Origin: Burkholderia sp. IMCC1007
GTDB taxonomy: Bacteria > Pseudomonadota > Gammaproteobacteria > Burkholderiales > Burkholderiaceae
DNA length: 64,000 nt
Assembly: GCF_027257875.1 (NCBI RefSeq)
Contig: NZ_JAPVQY010000007.1
Coordinates: forward strand, 1-64,000
Direction: 5' to 3'
Numbering within the stretch: the stretch's first letter is position 1; each line of letters opens with the position of its first letter. Both the position numbers and the translations under genes were made by a program. Shown here piece by piece: positions 25,468-32,884 of the stretch. The notes beneath the pieces were generated by a model. That model saw nothing but the letters and a program-made list of their open reading frames with translations. It ran no database searches and had not been told where the DNA came from.

Positions 25468-26147
25468 GGCTTGTCTCCGTTCGTGGCGCCCGCGCGCGCA
25501 TAGTAGGCGGCCACCGCGTCGATATCGGCATCGGACAGCTTGCCGGCGATCATCGGCATCAGCGCCATCGGCCCGGGCGCGCGCGTGCCGTGCTTCCACG
25601 CGTTCAACTGGCCGGCGATGTACGCGGCGGGCTGGCCGACGAGCGGCGGAAACGCGGTGCCCACGCCGAGGCCGCCCGCGCCGTGGCATTGTGCGCACGC
25701 GGGCAGGCCGTCCGACCAGCGCCCGCGCGTCGCGAGCCATGCGCCGGTGTTCGCCGGATCGATCGATGCGGTGCCGGCTGCGATCGCAGTCGGCGCGGGC
25801 AGGTTCGCGAAATACGTGGAGACCGCGTCGCGCTCGTGCGCCGACAGCAGTTTCGCGAGCGGCTGCATCACGGGGTTCTGGCGGCTGCCGTCGGCGAACG
25901 CGGCCAGTTGCGCGGACAGGTACGCGGCATTCGTGCCGGCGAGCCGCGGAAAGCCCGCGGCCGCATTGCCTTCGCCCTGCGCGCCGTGGCAGCCGATGCA
26001 TGCGGCCACGCCGGTGGTCGAGCCCTGGGTCGCGAGCGTCTTGCCGAGCGTCGCGTCGTCCGCGTACGCGCGGCCGGCCAGCAGCGCCGCGGCGGCGAGC
26101 AGCAGCGGTGCGAACCGGCGTCGCGGTGTGTCGAACGAATCGTTCAC
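25464..26147 (-). CDS. tsdB: Di-haem cytochrome c4-like TsdB
   Basis: A 227-residue periplasmic cytochrome of the c4 type with two similar halves, each with one haem: CIGCH (50-54) and CAQCH (151-155), followed by methionines suited as distal ligands (PVMQPL and MALMPMIAG). A signal peptide covers residues about 1-29. The start is GTG at 26147, chosen because AAGGAGG lies 7-13 bases upstream and no ATG gives a signal peptide. It probably takes electrons from TsdA, encoded next with a 4-base overlap, and passes them to a terminal oxidase. Confidence 0.8.
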   Translation of the reverse strand: MNDSFDTPRRRFAPLLLAAAALLAGRAYADDATLGKTLATQGSTTGVAACIGCHGAQGEGNAAAGFPRLAGTNAAYLSAQLAAFADGSRQNPVMQPLAKLLSAHERDAVSTYFANLPAPTAIAAGTASIDPANTGAWLATRGRWSDGLPACAQCHGAGGLGVGTAFPPLVGQPAAYIAGQLNAWKHGTRAPGPMALMPMIAGKLSDADIDAVAAYYARAGATNGDKP

Positions 26148-26745
26148 GTGTCCCCTCCTTGTTGTCTTGTGGCGCGCGCAACAGTGCCGCAGCGCGTCAC
26201 TCCGCGTCAGGCGCGTCGGGCCGCGGCTGCTGCGGCTGCTGCGGCGCGAGAGGCGGCATCGCTGCGTTCGTGTCATAGCGGCCGAAGCCGCAGCGCTCGA
26301 TATCCGCAACGCGTGCGGCGACGGGATGAACGCGAGTCACGCAAGCGCGGCTTCCCGGTGCGGCGCGTTCCTGACCATCGCCCACGCATAGATCGCCGTC
26401 GTATTGTGCGCGGATGGAGTGTCGATGTGCATCAGCGGATGCCCGACGTGTTACTGGAAGGCCGCCTCCGATTGCCACGCCATGCCGGCGTCTGCGCGGC
26501 ACTGCGTCAGGAGCAGCGTGGTTTCTCGAGAAGGCCGCTTCCGATTGCCACGGCACACCGAGGCCCGCACGGCGCCTGCATAGGAACGGCGCGGTTTCGC
26601 ATGAGGGATGTGCGCGAGTTCGGTCGTGCGCGTCGCGCAGCTTGTCGTCGTGGCTGGTGTGCGCGAGCGCATCGCCGCCGGCCTTGGCGAGCGATGCGCG
26701 AATCTTCGAACGTGGCGCCGCGCTGCGCGGTACAACGGCGCGACG
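26148..26745. other. Gene-free region between tsdBA and the MFS gene
   Basis: About 600 bases. It should hold the tsdB promoter on its left, on the minus strand, but no clear -35/-10 is seen. The middle contains the degenerate 73-bp repeat pair described separately. Open frames exist on the minus strand but lack ribosome sites and recognisable content. Confidence 0.4.
26457..26604. repeat. Degenerate 73-bp tandem duplication
   Basis: Two adjacent copies start at 26457 and 26530. Both begin GAAGGCCGC[C/T]TCCGATTGCC and end with GCGYGGTTTC near 26515-26529 and 26589-26604. I estimate roughly 75-80 percent identity by eye. On the minus strand each copy can encode a peptide ending WQSEAAF, but the copies are out of frame with each other, so any coding origin is decayed. 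It could be a fragment of a dispersed genomic repeat. Confidence 0.7.
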
Positions 26746-28029
26746 TCAGTGCGCGGTGCGCTCGCGCAGCACTTCCGACGGCCGTGTGTTGCGCACGAAC
26801 ACGCCGGCCAGCACCGCGCCCGCGAGCGCGATCGCGCCGGCCAGCACGAACGCGGACGCGAACGAGCCGCTGCGATCGACGATGAAACCCGTCACGGCCG
26901 GCCCGATCACGCCCGACAGGCTGCCCATGCAATGCAGGAAGCCGCTGACGCCGCCAACGCGGGCCGGATGCACGACGTCCTGCACGATCGCCCAGTAGAT
27001 CGCGCCCGTCACGTACAGGAAGAACAGCGATACCGACATCAGCGCGACCGCGCCCTGCGTCGACTGCACGGCGCCCGCGACGGCCACGCACGCGCCCGCG
27101 CCGAGCAGGCAGGTGACGAGCACGATCCGGCGCGACAGCAGCAGGTTGCCGGTGACACGGTAGAGCGCGTCCGAGATCGCGCCGCCGCATGCGAGGCCGA
27201 CCGTGCCCACGAGCCACGGCACGATGGTGGCCACGCTCATCTCCTTGATGTTCAGGTGGTGCGCGCGCACGAGGTAGCTCGGGAACCAGCTCAGGAAGAA
27301 GAACAGCACGTAGTTGTAGCTGAAGAACGCGGCGGCCGTCGCGAGGATGCGTGGCTGGCGCACGTAGTGCGACAGCGTGTGCGCCGGGGCCGCCGCGTCG
27401 ACGGCCGACGGCGCGTGAGCCGACATCGCGTCGGCCGAGCCCGATGCCGCGTTGACCGGCGTGGCGGGACGGTCCGACGTCGACATCATCCACACGACGA
27501 CCCATGCGAGCCCGATCGCGCAGACGATCCAGAACGCGGGCCGCCAGCCGAATTGCGCGGCCAGCAGACCGACGATCGGGCCGGCGATTGCGCCGCCGAG
27601 CGGCGAGCCGGCGCTGAGCAGCCCCATCGCGGTGGCGGCGGCGTCGCGCGGCAGCCAGTTGTTGACCATCTTGTTCGCGGCCGAGCACAGCGGCCCTTCG
27701 GCCATCCCGAACAGCAGCCGCACGATCAGCAGGCTCACGAAGCCGACGGTCAGCGCGGTCATCCCGCAGAACACCGACCACAGCCCGACCGACAGCACAT
27801 ACACGAGCTTCGGCCCGAGCCGGTCGGACGCGAGCCCGCCGATGAAGTTGAACAGCGCGTAGCCGATGAAGAACGTGCTGAACACGAGGCCCATCTGCAC
27901 GGCATTGATGCCGAGATCGGTCTGCACGATCGGCGCGACGATCGACAGCGCAACGCGGTCGAGATAGTTGATGCCGTACACCATGAACAGCAGGAACACC
28001 GTGAACCAAGCCTGCGACTTCTGCTTCAT
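26746..28029 (-). CDS. MFS transporter, anion:cation symporter (hexuronate/hexonate) family
   Basis: A 427-residue inner-membrane permease with 12 predicted helices. The N-terminus (FLLFMVYGINYLDRVALSIVAP) and RLLFGMAEGPLCSAANKMVNNWLPRDAAATAMGL match the ACS family that includes glucarate, galactonate and hexuronate transporters. A Ser/Ala-rich cytoplasmic loop lies at about 185-215. It is transcribed after the UxuB-like dehydrogenase on the same strand with a 141-base gap and probably belongs to the same regulon, importing the sugar acid. The exact substrate is inferred from context as a hexonate or hexuronate. Confidence 0.86.
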   Translation of the reverse strand: MKQKSQAWFTVFLLFMVYGINYLDRVALSIVAPIVQTDLGINAVQMGLVFSTFFIGYALFNFIGGLASDRLGPKLVYVLSVGLWSVFCGMTALTVGFVSLLIVRLLFGMAEGPLCSAANKMVNNWLPRDAAATAMGLLSAGSPLGGAIAGPIVGLLAAQFGWRPAFWIVCAIGLAWVVVWMMSTSDRPATPVNAASGSADAMSAHAPSAVDAAAPAHTLSHYVRQPRILATAAAFFSYNYVLFFFLSWFPSYLVRAHHLNIKEMSVATIVPWLVGTVGLACGGAISDALYRVTGNLLLSRRIVLVTCLLGAGACVAVAGAVQSTQGAVALMSVSLFFLYVTGAIYWAIVQDVVHPARVGGVSGFLHCMGSLSGVIGPAVTGFIVDRSGSFASAFVLAGAIALAGAVLAGVFVRNTRPSEVLRERTAH

Positions 28030-28170
28030 CTCCGTCTCCTTCGTGCCGGTGGGCCGGCCATCATGTTCGTGTCTCGTCGATCGTTCGCCGCGTCGCGGAC
28101 GACGTCGGCGGGCAAGGGTATTGCGCGGTGCGCGCGGCGGCGGCGAACCTGGCGCGCAGTCGTTAGTCGT

Positions 28171-29634
28171 TCAGCGCGCGTGCAGCGGTGCGAGCAGGGC
28201 GTCGGTGCCGCGCGCGCGCAGCGTCGCCAGATGCGCACCGACACGGGCGATCAGCGCGTCCGGCCACGCAACGTCAGCGGCGAGCGCGGGACTGCCGAGC
28301 GCCGCCCGAACCGCGCCGGCGGCATCGCCGGCCGCCGACAGCGTCGCGCCGAGCGTCGCCGCGCCCGGATCGCTGATCGTGAGCGCGCGGCCCGCTTCGT
28401 CGCGCGCGGTGGCGACGTAGTGCAGCCACAGCGCCAGCGCGCGTTCCAGATACGGTCGTTCGATGCCGGCCGCCGCGCTTTCGCCAAGCGCGGGCAGCCA
28501 GCGCAGCGGCACCTTCTGCGTGCCGTCCATCGCGATCTGTTCAGTGCGATGCGCGAGCATCGGATTGCGAAAGCGCTGCACGAGCGTCGCGCAATAGCCG
28601 TGCGCGTCGTAGCCCGACGGCACGTCGACGGTCGCGAGCAGGTCGTGCGTCATCACGCCGTCGACGAGCGCCGCGATGGCGGGATCGGCCATCGCGTCGG
28701 ATACGGTCGCGCGTCCGCGCAACTGCCCCGCATAGGCGATCGCCGAATGCGAGCCGTTCAGCAGCCGCAGCTTCATCGTTTCGTACGGCCGCACGTCGGC
28801 GGCCAGGTGCGCGCCGGCGTCTTCCCAGCGCGGGCGCGGCCCGGCGAAGCGATCCTCGAGCACCCATTGCGAGAACGGCTCGCAGACGATTGCGGCCGCG
28901 TCGCGCGCACCGAGATGCGCTTGCGCCCAATCGAGCGATTCGGGCGTGGCGGCCGGCACGATCCGGTCGACCATGCTGTTCGGGAATGCGACGTCGTCGC
29001 GGATGCGCCGCGCGAGCGCGCCGTCGACGTGTTCCGCGTAGTCGATCAGCAGCGCGCGCAGCGTGTCGCCGTTCGACGTCATGTTGTCGCAGCAGACGAT
29101 GGTCAGCGGCGCATGCGCAGGCCGCATGCGCAGGCCGGCGGCGATCACGCCGAGCGCGGTGCGCGGCGCGTCCGGCGTCGCGAGATCCTGCTTCAGAGCG
29201 GGGTCGTCGAGATCGAGACCGCCGCCGGGGCGGCGGCAATAGCCTTTTTCCGTCACGGTCAGGCTGACGATTGTCACGGCCGGATCGGCGATCAGCGCCA
29301 GCAGCGCGGGCAGCGAATCGGGCGCGAACAGCGCGCCGTGCACCGCGCCGACGATGCGCGTGTGGGCACCGTCGCCGTCGCGCTCGGTCACCGTGTACAG
29401 ATGATCCTGCGCGGCGAGCAGGTCGACCGTATGGCGCCGCCGCAGTTCGACGCCCACGATCCCCCAGCGCAGGTCGCCTTGTTCCAGCACCGTCTCGGTA
29501 TGAAGAGCCTGGTGCGCGCGATGAAACGCGCCGAGGCCGAGATGGACGATGCCCGTGCGGACCGCGTGCCGGTCATAACGGGGGCGGCGCGTGCCGGGCG
29601 GCGCGGTGAGCAGGAAATCGGGGGCGGACGGCAT
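28171..29634 (-). CDS. uxuB: Mannitol dehydrogenase family oxidoreductase (UxuB-like)
   Basis: A 487-residue NAD-dependent long-chain dehydrogenase. The N-terminal nucleotide-binding segment is GIVHLGLGAFHRAHQA, with SLTVTEKGY and CDNMTSNG in the middle. The catalytic region is MKLRLLNGSHSAIAYAG with the conserved Lys, followed by DVPSGYD and QRFRNPMLAHRTEQIAMDGTQKVP. The family includes mannitol, arabinitol and fructuronate reductases. Beside a mannonate dehydratase, fructuronate to mannonate reduction is the best guess. It is divergent from the GntR regulator, and the first of two TACCATGGTA operators lies 20 bases upstream of its start. Confidence 0.85.
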   Translation of the reverse strand: MPSAPDFLLTAPPGTRRPRYDRHAVRTGIVHLGLGAFHRAHQALHTETVLEQGDLRWGIVGVELRRRHTVDLLAAQDHLYTVTERDGDGAHTRIVGAVHGALFAPDSLPALLALIADPAVTIVSLTVTEKGYCRRPGGGLDLDDPALKQDLATPDAPRTALGVIAAGLRMRPAHAPLTIVCCDNMTSNGDTLRALLIDYAEHVDGALARRIRDDVAFPNSMVDRIVPAATPESLDWAQAHLGARDAAAIVCEPFSQWVLEDRFAGPRPRWEDAGAHLAADVRPYETMKLRLLNGSHSAIAYAGQLRGRATVSDAMADPAIAALVDGVMTHDLLATVDVPSGYDAHGYCATLVQRFRNPMLAHRTEQIAMDGTQKVPLRWLPALGESAAAGIERPYLERALALWLHYVATARDEAGRALTISDPGAATLGATLSAAGDAAGAVRAALGSPALAADVAWPDALIARVGAHLATLRARGTDALLAPLHAR

Positions 29635-29653
29635 GACGGTCGGAGCGGGTTCG

Positions 29654-29663
29654 TACCATGGTA
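29654..29663. promoter_or_regulatory. GntR operator, copy 1 (TACCATGGTA)
   Basis: A perfect 10-bp palindrome, within GTACCATGGTAGAT, just upstream of the dehydrogenase start. The identical 14-mer recurs 96 bases to the right. FadR-subgroup GntR regulators bind TGGTNNNACCA-like palindromes, so these are very probably sites for the adjacent regulator. Confidence 0.7.
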
Positions 29664-29749
29664 GATAAGTGAGTCCGTGCAGGTTATTTCGAGTTTGTCT
29701 GCGAAGTTATCGGTGTAAACGCTAGATCGCCCGACGCGGATCGCTTCTG

Positions 29750-29759
29750 TACCATGGTA
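29750..29759. promoter_or_regulatory. GntR operator, copy 2 (TACCATGGTA)
   Basis: Second copy of the palindrome, again in GTACCATGGTAGAT. It sits immediately upstream of, or across, the possible first ATG (29754) of the GntR gene, so binding would give autoregulation. The 96-base centre distance to copy 1 is near nine helical turns and would allow looping. Confidence 0.7.
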
Positions 29760-29792
29760 GATGTTGATATCGCGTTAGACGAAGCCACCACC

Positions 29793-30524
29793 ATGAGCGA
29801 AACGGCAGCACTGGAAGAAGAGGACGTCGTCGTCACGGCGTTGCAGGGGTTCTCGCTGGACGAGAGCCGCTCGTATACGGAGCAGGTGCACGCGCTGCTG
29901 CGCCACGCGATCGTGCGCGGCGCACTGCCGCCGCGCACTGCGCTGTCGGAGGCGGTGATTTCCACGACGATCAAGGTCAGCCGTACGCCGGTGCGCGAGG
30001 CATTCGCGCAGCTCGCCGACGAGCGGCTCGTGCAGATCATCCGGAAGGTCGGCACGCTAGTCGCGCCGATTCCGGTGTCGATCCTCGAGGAAGGGCGCTT
30101 CGCGCGCAGCACGCTCGAATGCGCGAATCATGTCGAGCTCGCGCAGAAGATCACGCCGGCGCAGCTCGCGGAGCTGTCGCGGATCATCGACGCGCAGCGC
30201 GAGGCCGTGGCCGCCGGCGACGTCGAAGCGTTCTTCGATCTCGACGAGGCGATGCACGGCCGGATGTTCGCGTTCGCGGGCCGGCCGCACGTGTGGGAAA
30301 TGCTGCAGCCGATGAAGCGCCAGTTCGACCGCGTGCGCTGGCTGCTGCTCGATCGCGTCGAGGATCACGCGCGCCGCGCGCTGCAGGAGCACGAGCAGAT
30401 CCTCGCGCACATCGCGTCGCGCAACATGGCGCTGCTCGGCGCGTCGGTCGCGTCGCACGTCGACCGGATCGGCTCGCATCTGCCCGAAGTGCGCAGCCGC
30501 ACGCCTCATTACTTTGTCGACTGA
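29793..30524 (+). CDS. GntR-family regulator (FadR/FCD type)
   Basis: A 243-residue regulator with a winged helix (about 25-90: RSYTEQVHALLRHAIVRGALPP, then ISTTIKVSRTPVREAFAQLADERLV) and an all-helical FCD effector domain. The FCD domain has the expected metal-site residues in DLDEAMHGRMFAFAG and HEQILAHI. It is divergent from uxuB and 21 bases upstream of the mannonate dehydratase, so it should control both arms in response to a sugar acid. The ATG at 29793 was taken; an in-frame ATG at 29754 lies inside the operator and has no better ribosome site. Neither start is strong. Confidence 0.87.
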   Translation: MSETAALEEEDVVVTALQGFSLDESRSYTEQVHALLRHAIVRGALPPRTALSEAVISTTIKVSRTPVREAFAQLADERLVQIIRKVGTLVAPIPVSILEEGRFARSTLECANHVELAQKITPAQLAELSRIIDAQREAVAAGDVEAFFDLDEAMHGRMFAFAGRPHVWEMLQPMKRQFDRVRWLLLDRVEDHARRALQEHEQILAHIASRNMALLGASVASHVDRIGSHLPEVRSRTPHYFVD

Positions 30525-30545
30525 AACGCCCGCTGGAGGAGCGCA

Positions 30546-31754
30546 GTGAAAATCGAACGCTTGCAGACCATCGTCACGTGTCCGGGCCGGAACTTCGTGA
30601 CGGTAAAGATCGTGACCGACGAAGGCGTGGTCGGCCTCGGCGACGCGACGCTCAACGGGCGCGAGCTCGCGGTGCGCGCCTATCTGGAAGACCACGTGTT
30701 TCCGTGCGTCGTCGGCCGCGATCCGCGCAACATCGAGGACATCTGGCAGTACCTGTATCGCGGCGCGTACTGGCGGCGCGGGCCCGTGACGATGACGGCG
30801 ATCGCCGCGATCGACATGGCGCTGTGGGACATCAAGGGCAAGCTGGCGGGCATGCCGGTCTATCAGCTGCTCGGCGGCAAGAGCCGCGACGGCCTGATGG
30901 TCTACGGCCATGCGAACGGGCGCGATCATGAAGAGGCGGTCGACGCGGTGCGCGCGCACATCGAGGCCGGCTACCGCGCGATTCGCGTGCAGTCGGGCGT
31001 GCCGGGGCTCGACAAGGTGTACGGCGTCGGCAAGACGGCCGGCGCGTACGAGCCGGCCGAGAAGGGGCTGCCGCCCGAGGAGCCGTGGGACACCGCGCTC
31101 TATCTGCGGCACACGCCGGAGCTGTTCCGCAAGGTGCGCGACGCGGTGGGCGATGCGCCGCACCTGCTGCACGACGCGCATCACCGGCTCACGCCGATCG
31201 AGGCCGCGCGCCTCGGCCGCGATCTCGAGCCGCATCGGCTGTTCTGGCTGGAGGATGCGACGCCCGCGGAGAACCAGGACGCGTTCCGGCTGATCCGCCA
31301 GCACACGACGACGCCGCTCGCGGTCGGCGAGGTGTTCAACTCGATCTGGGATTGCAAGGACCTGATCCGCGACCAGCTGATCGACTACATCCGCGCGACC
31401 ATCGTGCACGCGGGCGGCATCACGCACGTGCGGCGCATTGCCGATTATGCGGCGATGTACCAGGTGCGCACCGGGTTCCACGGCGCGACCGACCTGTCAC
31501 CCGTGTGCATGGCGGCGGCCGTGAACTTCGGGCTGTGGGCGCCGAACTTCGGCATCCAGGAACTGATGCCGCACAGCCCGTTGACCGATGAAGTGTTTCC
31601 GCACAGCTACCGATTCGAGGACGGCTATCTGGTGATGGACGACGTGCCGGGCCTCGGCGTCGACATCGACGAGACGCTGGCCGCGAAATATCCGTACGAG
31701 CGCGCGTACCTGCCGGTCGCCCGGCTGCGCGACGGCTCGATGTGGAACTGGTAA
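30546..31754 (+). CDS. rspA: D-mannonate dehydratase (enolase superfamily, ManD/RspA)
   Basis: A 402-residue enolase-superfamily dehydratase converting D-mannonate to 2-keto-3-deoxygluconate. Residues match the known ManD numbering: metal ligands D210 (LLHDAHH), E236 (WLEDATP) and E262 (GEVFN), with catalytic R147, Y159 and H212. This complete set is the mark of the efficient ManD subgroup rather than the promiscuous, low-activity ones. The start is GTG at 30546, supported by GGAGGAG 7 bases upstream. The next gene follows 29 bases later. The KDG product would feed the Entner-Doudoroff pathway. Confidence 0.92.
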   Translation: MKIERLQTIVTCPGRNFVTVKIVTDEGVVGLGDATLNGRELAVRAYLEDHVFPCVVGRDPRNIEDIWQYLYRGAYWRRGPVTMTAIAAIDMALWDIKGKLAGMPVYQLLGGKSRDGLMVYGHANGRDHEEAVDAVRAHIEAGYRAIRVQSGVPGLDKVYGVGKTAGAYEPAEKGLPPEEPWDTALYLRHTPELFRKVRDAVGDAPHLLHDAHHRLTPIEAARLGRDLEPHRLFWLEDATPAENQDAFRLIRQHTTTPLAVGEVFNSIWDCKDLIRDQLIDYIRATIVHAGGITHVRRIADYAAMYQVRTGFHGATDLSPVCMAAAVNFGLWAPNFGIQELMPHSPLTDEVFPHSYRFEDGYLVMDDVPGLGVDIDETLAAKYPYERAYLPVARLRDGSMWNW

Positions 31755-31783
31755 GCGGCGAAGATCCGAAGGAGAGAACCGAA

Positions 31784-32815
31784 ATGTTGAGCGTCGTTGT
31801 CGATCGTCCGAACAGCATGGGCGTGCGCGAAGTGCCGCTGCCCGCGCCCGCCGCCGGCGAAGTGCGCGTGAAGGTGCGCTATGCGGGCATCTGCGGGTCG
31901 GACCTGCATATCTTTCACGGCAAGAACCCGTTCGTGTCGTACCCGCGCATCATCGGCCACGAGTTCGTCGGCACGATCGACGCGGTTGGCGCGGGCGTCG
32001 ACGCCGCGCGGCTTGGCGAGACCGTCGCGGTCGATCCGGTGATCAGCTGCGGGCATTGCCACGCGTGCACGATCGGCCGGCGCAACGTATGCCGGCACCT
32101 GACCGTGCTCGGCGTGCATCGCGACGGCGGCTTCAGCCAGTACACGTGCGTGCCGGCCGGTAATGCGTACCGGATTCCGGAGGCGATCGCCGATACCTGC
32201 GCGGCGATCGTCGAGCCGTTCGCGGTGGCCGCGAACGCGACGTCGCGCACCGCCGTGCTGCCGGGCGACGTCGCGCTGATCTACGGCGCCGGTACGGTCG
32301 GGCTGACGATCCTGCAGGTGCTCAAGCGCGTGTACGGCATTCGCGCGTTCATCACCGACCGGCTCGACGCGCGGCTGCAGCTCGCACGCAAGTGCGGCGC
32401 GGCGCAGGACGAGCTCATCAACACGAGCGTCGAATCGCTGCCCGACGCGCTGGAAAAGCGCGGCGTCGACGGCGGCCCGACGCTGATTTTCGATGCGGTG
32501 TGCCATCCGTCGATTCTCGAGGAAGCCGTGCGGATCGCCGCGCCGGCGGGCCGGATCGGCGTGCTCGGGTTTTCGTCGGAACCTTCGGCGATCGTGCAGG
32601 CGGAGCTGACGAAGAAGGAGCTGACGCTCGCCGCGTCGCGACTGAACTGCGCGATGTTCCCGCAGGTGATCGACTGGATTGCCCGCGGGCTGCTCGAGCC
32701 CGAACACATCGTCACGCACAAGGTGGGCTTTCGCGACGTCGTGCACGCGTTCGAGATGGCCGAGCGCGATCCCGAGAACAGCTGCAAGATCCTGCTCGAT
32801 TTCGCGGGCGGCTGA
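31784..32815 (+). CDS. rspB: Zinc-dependent alcohol dehydrogenase, RspB/L-gulonate 5-dehydrogenase type
   Basis: A 343-residue medium-chain dehydrogenase. The catalytic zinc residues are C37 (GICGSDLH) and H59-E60 (IGHEFVG). The four-Cys structural zinc site is SCGHCHACTIGRRNVC, and the NAD motif is IYGAGTVGL. Paired with a mannonate dehydratase it matches RspB, which is described as an L-gulonate 5-dehydrogenase making D-fructuronate. With UxuB and ManD this gives a full three-step route from L-gulonate to KDG. Other polyol or aldonate substrates remain possible. GGAGAG precedes the ATG. Confidence 0.86.
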   Translation: MLSVVVDRPNSMGVREVPLPAPAAGEVRVKVRYAGICGSDLHIFHGKNPFVSYPRIIGHEFVGTIDAVGAGVDAARLGETVAVDPVISCGHCHACTIGRRNVCRHLTVLGVHRDGGFSQYTCVPAGNAYRIPEAIADTCAAIVEPFAVAANATSRTAVLPGDVALIYGAGTVGLTILQVLKRVYGIRAFITDRLDARLQLARKCGAAQDELINTSVESLPDALEKRGVDGGPTLIFDAVCHPSILEEAVRIAAPAGRIGVLGFSSEPSAIVQAELTKKELTLAASRLNCAMFPQVIDWIARGLLEPEHIVTHKVGFRDVVHAFEMAERDPENSCKILLDFAGG

Positions 32816-32884
32816 TACCGCTTCCATCCCCTTTCGGTTCGCCGGCCGCGGCGTGTCGCGCGCGCTGCCGCGCCACGGGGGGCG

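Noticed and set aside
26608-29664. Open frame of over 1,000 codons opposite the MFS and dehydrogenase genes
   Set aside because: Antisense shadow caused by high GC; composition is Arg/His/Gln-rich and the opposite strand carries recognised families.
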